Assembly: GCA_027459645.1 (NCBI GenBank)
Contig: DAIDHQ010000010.1
Location: 1 to 64,000, forward strand
Length of the DNA stretch: 64,000 nucleotides
Direction: 5' to 3'
DNA from: Vulcanimicrobiota bacterium
GTDB lineage: Bacteria > Vulcanimicrobiota > Vulcanimicrobiia > Vulcanimicrobiales > Vulcanimicrobiaceae
The position numbers were made by a program, and so were the translations under genes. Below are positions 39,156 to 46,987 of this stretch, in pieces. Position 1 is the first letter of the stretch. Every line of letters starts with the position of its first letter. Under the pieces are notes generated by a model. It saw only the letters and a program-made list of their open reading frames with translations. It was not told where the DNA came from and made no database searches.

Positions 39156-40665
39156 CTTCGATCGTACCGAGAGCCCGTTGATCTTCGATTTGGGCGCACC
39201 GGGCCGCGCAAACCGTTACGTGGAGCAAGGGCCGCCGCTGGAATCGTTCTTGCCCAAGAACGTGCTGCGCGACGATCTGCCGTTGCCCGACAACAGCGAA
39301 CTCGACGTGGTGCGCCATTTCACCAAGCTCTCGCAGCGCACATTCGGTATCGATCTCGGCTTTTATCCGCTCGGATCGTGCACGATGAAGTACAACCCGC
39401 GCGTGAACGACGCCATGGCGACCAAGCGTGAGTTCGCGCAATTGCATCCGTATACGCCCGACGAACTCGCGCAGGGCGCGCTGCAGGTCATGTACGAACT
39501 CGAGCGCTCGCTCGCGTCGCTCTTCGGGATGGCAGCGTTCAGTCTGAATCCGTCGGCCGGCGCGCACGCCGAACTCGCGGCGCTGCTGATCGCGAAGAAA
39601 TATTTCAAAGATCGCGGTGAGAGCAAGCGCGACAAGGTCATCGTTCCCGACACGGCGCACGGAACGAATCCGGCATCGGCCGCGATGTGCGGTTTCAAGG
39701 TCATCAGCTTACCTTCCGACGAGCGTGGCCGCGTGAGCGTCGAAGAGATCAAGAAGGTGCTCGGACCCGATACGGCCGTGTGCATGATGACCAACCCCAA
39801 CACGCTCGGGCTTTTCGAAGACCACATTCACGAGATCGCCAAAGCGGTGCACGACGCCGGCGGCCTGATGTACTACGACGGAGCCAACGCCAACGCGATC
39901 ATGGGCAACGTGCGTCCGGGCGACATGGGCTTCGACCTGATGCATCTCAATACGCATAAGACGTTCACCATTCCGCACGGCGGCGGCGGCGCGGGCCACG
40001 GTCCCTTGGGCGTGGCCGCACACTTGGTCGACTATTTGCCGACGCCGGTGGTACGGGCCGAACCGTGTCATCCTGTGCGGAGCGAAGCGGAGTCAAAGGA
40101 TCGCCCGCACGCACCCAGCGACCGTCTGCAGTTCTCGCTGGATTTCGATCGTCCGAAATCGATCGGACCCATGCGTTCGTTCTGGTCGAATTTCGCTCAC
40201 GCCGTGCGTGCGCTTGCGTATATCTATGCAAACGGCGCCGATGGCTTGAAGAAAGTCTCTCAGCTTGCGGTTCTCAACGCGAACTACGTGCGCGTGAAGG
40301 TCGCCGATTTCTTAGAGACTCCCTACCCGGAGATCTGCCGTCACGAGTTCGTCGCTTCAGCGCAAGATCTCAAGAAAGAAACGGGCGTCAAAGCGCTCGA
40401 TCTTGCGAAGGCCCTGCTCGATCACGGCATGATGGCGCCGACCATGTACTTCCCGCTGATCGTTCCCGAATGCTTGATGATCGAGCCGACGGAGACGGAG
40501 TCGAAGGAAACGCTCGATCAGTTTATCGCGGTGCTTCGCGACATCGTCGAAGAAGCGAAGCGAAATCCGGACGCGATTATGGCCGCGCCGGTGACGACGG
40601 TCGTCGGGCGCGTCGACGAAACGCGCGCCGCCCGCCAGCCCGACCTGAAATGGACGCCGGCCTAA
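39136..40665 (+). CDS. gcvPB: glycine dehydrogenase (decarboxylating) subunit 2, with in-frame repeat insertion
   Basis: 509 aa from a GTG at 39136 (GGAG upstream). PLP-binding lysine Lys275 in NTHKTFTIPHGGGGAG; NPSAGAHAELA, DTAHGTNPASA and YYDGANANAI are typical. Between LVDYLPTPVV and the conserved RLQFSLDFDRPKSIG lies an insert, residues 311-323 and flanks, encoded by a TGTCATCC-family repeat (40066-40104). The frame is kept and the catalytic core seems untouched, so the enzyme is probably still functional. It decarboxylates glycine with GcvPA. Confidence 0.94.
   Translation: MSTQTSSFDRTESPLIFDLGAPGRANRYVEQGPPLESFLPKNVLRDDLPLPDNSELDVVRHFTKLSQRTFGIDLGFYPLGSCTMKYNPRVNDAMATKREFAQLHPYTPDELAQGALQVMYELERSLASLFGMAAFSLNPSAGAHAELAALLIAKKYFKDRGESKRDKVIVPDTAHGTNPASAAMCGFKVISLPSDERGRVSVEEIKKVLGPDTAVCMMTNPNTLGLFEDHIHEIAKAVHDAGGLMYYDGANANAIMGNVRPGDMGFDLMHLNTHKTFTIPHGGGGAGHGPLGVAAHLVDYLPTPVVRAEPCHPVRSEAESKDRPHAPSDRLQFSLDFDRPKSIGPMRSFWSNFAHAVRALAYIYANGADGLKKVSQLAVLNANYVRVKVADFLETPYPEICRHEFVASAQDLKKETGVKALDLAKALLDHGMMAPTMYFPLIVPECLMIEPTETESKETLDQFIAVLRDIVEEAKRNPDAIMAAPVTTVVGRVDETRAARQPDLKWTPA
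40066..40104 (+). repeat. TGTCATCC-family half-repeat inside gcvPB
   Basis: Reads TGTCATCCTGTGCGGAGCGA and continues to AAAGGATCGC, the left half of the element, in frame with gcvPB codons 311-323. One base differs from the common TGAGCG end (TGTGCG), which removes a TGA that would otherwise be out of frame here. Confidence 0.8.
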
Positions 40666-40668
40666 CTC

Positions 40669-41063
40669 TGTCATCCTGAGCGGAGCGAGCATTAGCGAGC
40701 GCAGTCGAAGGACCGCCTCAAGACAAACGCTCGTTACGATCCTTCGTCTTCGCTCGTTCGCGTTGCGAACTCGCTTCGCTCAGGATGACACGGTGAGACG
40801 CGACGCAAACGCGTTTGTGTCATCCTGAGCGGAGCGTTGCGCAGCAACGCGCAGACGAAGGACCGCCTCAAGACAAACGCTCGTTACGATCCTTCGTCTT
40901 CGCTCAGGATGACACGGTGAGACGCGACGCAAACGCGTTTGTGTCATCCTGAGCGGAGCGAGCATTAGCGAGCGCAGTCGAAGGACCGCCTCAAGACAAA
41001 CGCTCGTTACGATCCTTCGTCTTCGCTCGTTCGCGTTGCGAACTCGCTTCGCTCAGGATGACA
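40669..41063. repeat. tandem array of three TGTCATCC-family palindromic elements
   Basis: Units at 40669-40790, 40818-40914 and 40942-41063, separated by two identical 27-nt linkers (40791-40817, 40915-40941) that contain the palindrome CAAACGCGTTTG. Units 1 and 3 are identical over 122 bp; unit 2 shares the core but has a different left loop (GTTGCGCAGCAAC) and lacks about 25 bp of the right arm. Each unit begins TGTCATCCTGAGCGGAGCG and ends CTCAGGATGACA. The array fills the gap between gcvPB and the convergent topoisomerase gene. Confidence 0.88.
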
Positions 41064-42138
41064 TACTGAGACTCGCTTTGAGTTTCTTCGTCGTTCGTTG
41101 CGCGGGCGTTTCGCGTTCGCGCTTTTTGAGAAAGTCGACGACGAACCGTTCCTCCGGCAGCAAGCCTTTGGCGGGTTTGCCGCGCAACATCTGTCCGATC
41201 GTTCCGTCTTCGGTGTACGCGGCGATAATCTCGGGGTGAATGTAGCTTTTCTTCGCTACCGCCGGCGTGTTGCCGAGCCGTTCCGCGACTGCCTTCACGA
41301 CGTCGTTGAGCCGCCGCTTGCGCTCGGATTGCGTCTCGACGTACTCGTGTTCTGCTAGAAGGAGCGCCGCTTGCACCGTGCCGACCCACGTGCGAAAGTC
41401 TTTCGCGGTGAAGTCGCCGCCCGAGACCTCCCTGATATAATCGTTGACATCGCTCGAGGTCACGTCGCGCGGCGTGCCATCGGCGTCGACGTAGCTGAAG
41501 AGTTCTTGGCCCGGAATGTCTTGGCACGCGCGGATGATCTTGGCAAGCGGTTTATCGCGCAGGGCGATCGTGTGGCGGACGCCGCTCTTGCCTTTGAAGC
41601 TGAAGCGGACATTTGCGCCGTCGACTCTCGCGTGCTTGTTCAGCATCGTCGTTAGGCCGTACGAGTCGTTCTCTTTCGCGTACTCCTCGTTGCCAACGCG
41701 AATCGTCGTCTCTTCGAGTAAACGGACGACCGCCGCCAGCACCTTGTTGCGTTGCATGCCCGGCAGCGCCAAGTCGTGCTCGACGCGCTCCCGAATCTTG
41801 GGCAACGCCGCGGCGAAGTCGATCATGCGATGGTACTTGGTCTCATCGCGAACCTCGCGCCACTTCTTGTGATACCGATACTGCTTGCGCCCGCGCGCGT
41901 CGAACGCCGTGGCTTGCAGGTGGCCGTTGGCGTGCGGGCAGATCCAGACGCGTTCGTAGGCCGGCGGAACGCCGATCGCCTTGATGCGCCGCAGCTCGGC
42001 GTCGTTCGTGATGGGCTTGCCCTCGGCGGTAAGGTAGGCGAAGCTCTTGCCCTTGCGGACCCTGCGGATGCCCGGTTGCTCGTCGTTGACGTAGCGGAGG
42101 CCGGCGGCCCGGGCGATGCCGGCTGGGTTCTCGTTCAC
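41053..42138 (-). CDS. DNA topoisomerase IB (poxvirus/eukaryote type)
   Basis: 361 aa. Bacterial TopIB signatures: GRKQYRYHKKWREVRDETKYHRM, EETTIRVGNEEYAKENDSYGLTTM, FSFKGKSGVRHTI, KDFRTWVGT, and the nucleophile Tyr299 in AKKSYIHPEI. The enzyme relaxes supercoils by a 3'-phosphotyrosyl intermediate. The last residues, S-S-stop, and the stop codon itself come from the end of the neighbouring repeat element (unit 3). Divergent from the Nudix gene. Confidence 0.95.
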   Translation of the reverse strand: MNENPAGIARAAGLRYVNDEQPGIRRVRKGKSFAYLTAEGKPITNDAELRRIKAIGVPPAYERVWICPHANGHLQATAFDARGRKQYRYHKKWREVRDETKYHRMIDFAAALPKIRERVEHDLALPGMQRNKVLAAVVRLLEETTIRVGNEEYAKENDSYGLTTMLNKHARVDGANVRFSFKGKSGVRHTIALRDKPLAKIIRACQDIPGQELFSYVDADGTPRDVTSSDVNDYIREVSGGDFTAKDFRTWVGTVQAALLLAEHEYVETQSERKRRLNDVVKAVAERLGNTPAVAKKSYIHPEIIAAYTEDGTIGQMLRGKPAKGLLPEERFVVDFLKKRERETPAQRTTKKLKASLSMSS

Positions 42139-42208
42139 GGCCGAAGGTTTACCCCAAACCCGCTGAAAAGGTGCATCCTCCTGGCAGGCGCTTCTTGGGG
42201 CCGGACGC

Positions 42209-42247
42209 TATAATGGGAGTAATTGGGGGGCATCGCTTGGCGCCCCC
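42209..42247 (+). promoter_or_regulatory. promoter -10 box and leader hairpin of the Nudix-scpAB operon
   Basis: TATAAT (42209-42214) is a perfect -10 box; no good -35 is seen 16-18 nt upstream. Shortly after the expected start, GGGGGC (42226-42231) and GCCCCC (42242-42247) form a 6-bp GC-only stem ahead of the ATG at 42274. Confidence 0.55.
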
Positions 42248-42273
42248 TTCCCTGTCTCCTACGGGTTAGCGAC

Positions 42274-42753
42274 ATGCGAATCAAGTACGAAGTGTCGGCC
42301 GGTGGACTGGTCTTGCGCCCGCGCGAGACCGGGTTTGACGCATTGCTGATCGGGCGCGGTCAGCCGCGCATTTGGACGCTGCCGAAAGGCCACGTCGAAG
42401 CGCGCGAATCAAACGAGCAGGCCGGCTTGCGCGAAGTGCGCGAGGAGACGGGATGCTGGGCCGAGATCCTCACCCGGCTCAACGAGATCTCCTACTGGTT
42501 CTACGTCGGCAAAGCCAAGCACAAGAAGTCCGTGACGTTCTTCCTGATGCGCTATCTTTCGGGCGATACGGCCAATCACGACCACGAAGTCGATGAGGCT
42601 CGGTGGTTCGAAGTGATGGCCGCCCGCAAAGCGCTGAAGTACGTCAACGAAAAGCGCCTCGTCGATATGGCGCTGGAATATATCGCTGCAAATCCCGCCG
42701 TGTTCGGCGACATTCCCATCGTCGCGAGAACGGCCGAACAGAAGAGCTCTTGA
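42274..42753 (+). CDS. Nudix hydrolase
   Basis: 159 aa from the ATG at 42274. Complete Nudix box GHVEARESNEQAGLREVREETGC. Preceded by SAGGLVLRPRETGFDALLIGRGQPRIWTLPKG, as in diadenosine-polyphosphate hydrolases (MutT/Ap4A type), which clear damaged or signalling nucleotides. First gene of an operon with scpA, scpB, a methyltransferase, nfo and dinB. The scpA start overlaps its stop. Confidence 0.93.
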   Translation: MRIKYEVSAGGLVLRPRETGFDALLIGRGQPRIWTLPKGHVEARESNEQAGLREVREETGCWAEILTRLNEISYWFYVGKAKHKKSVTFFLMRYLSGDTANHDHEVDEARWFEVMAARKALKYVNEKRLVDMALEYIAANPAVFGDIPIVARTAEQKSS

Positions 42754-43502
42754 ACGAGACCGCAACCCAGGAATCGTCCCTCCGCGTACAACTCGACGTC
42801 TTCGATGGCCCTCTCGATCTGCTGCTGAGCCTTATCAAGGAGCAGCAGCTCGATATCGCCACCGTGCCGCTTGCGAGCGTCGCGGAGCAGTATCTCGCGT
42901 ACGTCCGGATGATGGACGCCCTCGACGTCGAGGTGGCCGCGGAATATCTGGTCATCGCTGCGACGCTCGTCTTCCTGAAATCCAAAGCGCTGCTGCCGCC
43001 GATTCCGCAAGAGTTCATCGACGAAACGGAAGAGACGCCCGAGCAGGTGGAAGAGCGCCTGCGCCGCCGCCTGATCGCTTACTCGAAATATCGCGAGCTC
43101 GGGCAGCAGTTGAAAGAACGGCAGGATCAGGCAAGCGGCTTTTACTTCCGCGATTCCGGCGATCCGACGAGCGAATTGATCCAGCGTTATCGCATCGATC
43201 CCGAAAAGCTCAAGCGAGCTTTCATGACGATGCTACAGCAAGCGCGTCCCGAAAAGCGCGAGATCGTTCGCGAAACCTTTTCGCTTATCGCGACGATGGA
43301 TTACGTGTCGCGCTCGGTCAAAGAGCGAGGCGAGGTGCTCTTTTCGACGCTCTGCCACGAGATGGGCATGACGCGCGAAGCGATCATCATCACGTTTCTC
43401 GCCGTACTCGAATTGGTTCGTCGTCATCGCGTTTCGTTCGATCAACCGGATATCGACGACGATATCCGCATCTTCCCAGCCCCGAAAGCCGCCGAAGGAT
43501 AA
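42750..43502 (+). CDS. scpA: segregation and condensation protein A
   Basis: 250 aa from a TTG at 42750, overlapping the Nudix stop (TTGA); the frame is open upstream but lies over the Nudix gene. ScpA features: VQLDVFDGPLDLLLSLIKEQQLDIATVPLASVAEQYL at the N-terminus (SMC-binding helices), and a C-terminal winged helix (REAIIITFLAVLELVRRHRVSFDQPDIDDDIRIF). The kleisin subunit that bridges SMC heads to compact and separate sister chromosomes. Confidence 0.95.
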   Translation: MNETATQESSLRVQLDVFDGPLDLLLSLIKEQQLDIATVPLASVAEQYLAYVRMMDALDVEVAAEYLVIAATLVFLKSKALLPPIPQEFIDETEETPEQVEERLRRRLIAYSKYRELGQQLKERQDQASGFYFRDSGDPTSELIQRYRIDPEKLKRAFMTMLQQARPEKREIVRETFSLIATMDYVSRSVKERGEVLFSTLCHEMGMTREAIIITFLAVLELVRRHRVSFDQPDIDDDIRIFPAPKAAEG

Positions 43503-43504
43503 TC

Positions 43505-44179
43505 GTGCAAACCGAAGAGCTCATCGTCGCCGACGAAACCGAAGAACTGCACCTCGCCGCCGAAGGCATCATACCGGCGATCGAAGCGCTGCTCTTCGTC
43601 GCAAGCGAGCCGCTCGAAACCAAGCGCATCGCGAAGCTGACGGGTGAAGACGAACGCGCGATCGCCCTTGCGATTCAGCAGTTGCAGGAACGCTATAGCA
43701 ACGGCGGCATCGTCTTGCGCGAGGTTGCCGGAGGCTACCGGTTCGCGACCGCCTCGACCGTTCGAGACGTCGTCGAAGCGTATCTGTTGCCGCCGAAGGC
43801 ATCGTTGTCGACGCCCGCGCTCGAAGCGCTTGCGATCGTCGCGCACATGCAGCCCGTCACCAAGAGCGAAATCGAAGCGATTCGCGGCGTCAACTCCGAT
43901 AGCGTGGTCAATACGCTCGTCGACCGGAACCTCATCGCCGAAGCCGGACGCAAGGACGTCGTCGGGCGCCCGATGACGTATAAGACGACTTCGCTCTTTC
44001 TCGAATCGTTCGGGTTGAACTCGCTCGACGATCTCCCGCAACTCGAATTGGAACCCGGGCAACCGCTCGAACTGAATCTGCTCATCCCGCAGCAAGAGCT
44101 CCCCGAAGTGCAGCCGCAGGAGCCCGAAGCGCAGCAGGAGGAGCCCGAAGCGCAATCGGAAGTGCCCGCCGAATCATGA
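43505..44179 (+). CDS. scpB: segregation and condensation protein B
   Basis: 224 aa from a GTG start. Two winged helices: IPAIEALLFVASEPLETKRIAKLTG and LSTPALEALAIVAHMQPVTKSEIEAIRGVNSDSVVNTLVDRNLIAEAGRKDVVGRPMTYKTT, the conserved ScpB core. The C-terminal about 35 residues are an acidic tail of repeated E-P-E-A-Q units, not part of the core fold. Coupled to scpA (2-nt gap) and overlapping the methyltransferase by 4 nt. Confidence 0.94.
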   Translation: MQTEELIVADETEELHLAAEGIIPAIEALLFVASEPLETKRIAKLTGEDERAIALAIQQLQERYSNGGIVLREVAGGYRFATASTVRDVVEAYLLPPKASLSTPALEALAIVAHMQPVTKSEIEAIRGVNSDSVVNTLVDRNLIAEAGRKDVVGRPMTYKTTSLFLESFGLNSLDDLPQLELEPGQPLELNLLIPQQELPEVQPQEPEAQQEEPEAQSEVPAES

Positions 44180-44910
44180 GTTCTGCGTACGACAACTTAG
44201 CCGGCGACTATGATTCGTCGCGGCTCGGCTATGCCGACGAAGTTTACGACTTATTGGTCTCCTTCGGCTTGCGCCCGGGAGCGCGGGTGCTGGACATTGG
44301 CTGCGGCACCGGTCTTGCCAGCGGGCCGCTGATCGACAATCATTTCGACGTGACGGGCATCGACCCGTCGGAGAGCATGCTGGAACACGCGCGCCGCCAC
44401 TTCCCGAGCGCGACCTGGCGCACCGGCCGTGCGGAAGCGGTACCGTTCGCAGAAGATACCTTCGACGTCGCCATTAGCGCGCAAGTCTTTCACAAAGTCG
44501 ATCGCACCGCCGCGATGGAAGAGATCGTGCGCGTGCTCAAGCCCGGCGGCATAACCGCGATTTGGTGGAAGCACCTGATGGGCGACGACGCCGCGAAAGT
44601 GTTGCGCGACGAAGCGGCCCGCGAGCTTGGGTTCGATCCGCCGCAGAGCGGCCTGGCCGGCGGATTCACAGAGTTTTACGGCTCGGCGCTGCGCGAGCAA
44701 ATCGTGCGCGTCGTTCCATGGCGTACCGGCACGACGCTCTCGCGCTATATGCGTTACGAACGTTCGCGCGAAAATATTCGGGAAACGCTGGGAGGCCGAG
44801 CCGAAGAGTATTTCTCGCTGCTGGAATCCAAGCTGCACGACCGCTACGGAACGGGCGACGCGTTCGTACCGCTCCTCTACACGCATTACGTCTATCTGGC
44901 GAAGAAGTAG
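44176..44910 (+). CDS. class I SAM-dependent methyltransferase
   Basis: 244 aa. Motif I VLDIGCGTGLASGP, motif II region VTGIDPSESMLEHARRHFP, then FDVAISAQVFHKVDRTAAMEEIVRVLKPGGI. Related to UbiE/Ycgj small-molecule methyltransferases; the C-terminal part (TTLSRYMRYERSRENIRETLGGRAEEYF) is like SAM enzymes acting on small aromatic or lipid substrates. Overlaps scpB by 4 nt. Substrate unknown. Confidence 0.88.
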   Translation: MSSAYDNLAGDYDSSRLGYADEVYDLLVSFGLRPGARVLDIGCGTGLASGPLIDNHFDVTGIDPSESMLEHARRHFPSATWRTGRAEAVPFAEDTFDVAISAQVFHKVDRTAAMEEIVRVLKPGGITAIWWKHLMGDDAAKVLRDEAARELGFDPPQSGLAGGFTEFYGSALREQIVRVVPWRTGTTLSRYMRYERSRENIRETLGGRAEEYFSLLESKLHDRYGTGDAFVPLLYTHYVYLAKK

Positions 44911-44913
44911 TCC

Positions 44914-45756
44914 GTGCGCATCGGCATTCACGTTCGCGTGTCCGGCGGATACGCAAAGGCGGTCGAGCACGCGCGTGCGGCCGGCTGCGATGCGATCCAA
45001 ATCTTTTCGAGCAACCCGCGTAGCTATCGGCCGAGTAAGATCGATCGCCCCGCACTCGACGCGTTTCTGGCATTGCGCCGGGAGGCGGGCATCGATCCGT
45101 GCGTCATTCATACGCCGTATCTGATCAATCTTGCAAGCGACGATCCCAAGGTGTTGGAAGGCTCCAAGACCTTACTGAAGGCCGATCTCGCAACCGCCGC
45201 TGCGGGCGAGATGCGCTACGTGAATACCCATCTCGGATCGTACGGAAAGCGCGATCGTCGCGAAGGTTTCGCCGGCATCGTCACGGCGCTGGAAGAAGTG
45301 CTCGGCACCATCGAACCGGGCGTATTTCTCGTGCTCGAGAATTCGGCGGGAGCGGGAAATTTGGCGGGCGGCACGTTGGAAGAGCTGGGCGAGTTCGTCG
45401 CCGCGCTCGATCACCCGCAACTCGGCGTCTGCTTGGATACGGCGCACGCATGGGCCGCCGGCTACGAAATCAATTCCGCTGAAGGCGTCAAACGTTTCAT
45501 CGATGAGGCCGAAACGAAGATCGGTCTGAATCGCCTGCACATGTTCCACTTCAACGACACGGAAGTGCCGCTCGGCGGAAGCCGCGACCGGCACTGGCAC
45601 ATCGGCGAAGGCGCGATCGGCTTCGAAGGCTTTCGCGCGCTGCTCGCGCACGAAGATCTGCGCGAGAAGACCGCGATCCTGGAAACGCCGGGAGAAGATA
45701 CCGACGACGTGCGTAACGTCCAAACGATATTGACGATCGCGAAAGCGGTCAAATGA
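44914..45756 (+). CDS. nfo: endonuclease IV (AP endonuclease)
   Basis: 280 aa from a GTG at 44914. TIM-barrel AP endonuclease with the zinc-ligand segments VIHTPYLINLAS, VNTHLGSYG, LENSAGAGN, GVCLDTAHAWAAGYE, HFNDTEVPLGGSRDRHWHIGEG and ILETPGED. Cleaves 5' to abasic sites in base-excision repair. It overlaps dinB by 4 nt, forming a DNA-repair pair. Confidence 0.96.
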   Translation: MRIGIHVRVSGGYAKAVEHARAAGCDAIQIFSSNPRSYRPSKIDRPALDAFLALRREAGIDPCVIHTPYLINLASDDPKVLEGSKTLLKADLATAAAGEMRYVNTHLGSYGKRDRREGFAGIVTALEEVLGTIEPGVFLVLENSAGAGNLAGGTLEELGEFVAALDHPQLGVCLDTAHAWAAGYEINSAEGVKRFIDEAETKIGLNRLHMFHFNDTEVPLGGSRDRHWHIGEGAIGFEGFRALLAHEDLREKTAILETPGEDTDDVRNVQTILTIAKAVK

Positions 45757-46829
45757 AGCCGGCGCGATTTATCGCGCACTTCGACATCGACGCCTTTTAC
45801 GCAAGCGTCGCGATTCGCGACGATCCTTCGCTTGCCGGTAAACCCGTCGCCATCGCAGGAAGTCATCGGCGTTCGGTCGTGCTGACCGCATCGTACGAAG
45901 CGCGGCCCTATGGCGTTCGCTCGGCGATCCCCCTCTATCGCGCGCGAGAGCTCTGCCCGCAGCTGGTCGTCGTTCCGCCCGACATGCCGAAATATAAGAG
46001 CGTGTCGCGTGACGTCTTCGCGATCTTCGAGCAGCACGCCGACGCCGTCGAAGGGCTTTCAATGGACGAAGCGTTTCTCGACTTCGGTGAAACGACGCTC
46101 GACGACGCGGTCGAGCGCGCGCAGTCGATCCGTGCGGCCGTGCTGGAAAGCACCAAACTCACGCTGAGCGCGGGCGTCGCAACCGGAAAACTCATTGCCA
46201 AAATCGCGTCGGACCGCTGCAAACCCAATGGATTGCTAGCCGTCGCGCCCGGAGACGAAGAATCGTTCCTCGCGCCGCTGCCCGCAAAGAGTTTGTGGGG
46301 CATCGGACCAAAGACCGCCGCGCGTTTGGAAACCTTCGGCATCACGACGATCGCGCAGATCGCCGCTCTCGACGACGACGCGTTGCGCAATCTCTTCGGG
46401 TCGTGGGGACGCGACGTGCGCGAACTCGCGCGCGGGATCGACAACCGCGCGGTGGAACCCGATCGCGAAACGAAGTCCATATCGTCGGAAGAGACGTTCG
46501 AATACGACGTTCGCGACGAGAAGCAGCTCATCGCCGCGTTGCGCGAGCAGACGCGCGACGTCGTCGCCAAGATGGAACGCGAGAATCTGAGCGCTTCGAC
46601 CGTCGGCGTCAAGATCAAACGGGCGAATTTCGCGGTCTTCGGGCGACAAACGCACCTCGAAGAGCCGACGCGCGATCCTCGCCGGATTTTTCGGGCGGCG
46701 GTCTACTGTTTGCAGCGCGCGCACCTCAACGGCGCGCCGGTGCGGCTGATCGGCCTGCGCGTCGCATCGTTTACCCAGGGCGAACCGAAGCAACTGTCGC
46801 TCTTTATCTCGCCCACCGTGTCACCCTGA
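45753..46829 (+). CDS. dinB: DNA polymerase IV (Y-family translesion polymerase)
   Basis: 358 aa. Catalytic acidic residues in HFDIDAFYASV and GLSMDEAFLD, plus LSAGVATGKLIAKIASDRCKPNGLLAV and GIGPKTAARL (helix-hairpin-helix). The little-finger domain ends about residue 340. No clear C-terminal clamp-binding motif after QLSLFI is needed, since QLSLF itself fits the beta-clamp box. The stop and last codons (VSP) are in a TGTCATCC-family repeat. It copies damaged DNA with low fidelity. Confidence 0.95.
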   Translation: MKPARFIAHFDIDAFYASVAIRDDPSLAGKPVAIAGSHRRSVVLTASYEARPYGVRSAIPLYRARELCPQLVVVPPDMPKYKSVSRDVFAIFEQHADAVEGLSMDEAFLDFGETTLDDAVERAQSIRAAVLESTKLTLSAGVATGKLIAKIASDRCKPNGLLAVAPGDEESFLAPLPAKSLWGIGPKTAARLETFGITTIAQIAALDDDALRNLFGSWGRDVRELARGIDNRAVEPDRETKSISSEETFEYDVRDEKQLIAALREQTRDVVAKMERENLSASTVGVKIKRANFAVFGRQTHLEEPTRDPRRIFRAAVYCLQRAHLNGAPVRLIGLRVASFTQGEPKQLSLFISPTVSP

Positions 46830-46966
46830 GCGGAGCATGTTTCGCGAAGCGAAACTGCGTAGTCGAAGGATCGAATCAAACCAAAAGCGCGACGCGATAC
46901 CGCCGGCCCTTTGTTCGTTGCGATCCTTCGTCTGCGCGCCCTTCGGGCGCTCCGTTCGGGATAACA
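46819..46966. repeat. TGTCATCC-family palindromic repeat overlapping the end of dinB
   Basis: Starts TGTCACCCTGAGCGGAGC, has the inner stem GTTTCGC/GCGAAAC, the CCTTCG/CGAAGG halves, and ends CGGGATAACA. It is more diverged than the array copies. The dinB stop codon (46827-46829) lies in its left end. Confidence 0.75.
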
Positions 46967-46987
46967 CATGCATGTCCGCACATCGCG

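Noticed and set aside
40669-41063. CRISPR-like array
   Set aside because: The linkers are identical to each other rather than unique, units are 97-122 bp, and no cas genes are near. This is a palindromic repeat array.
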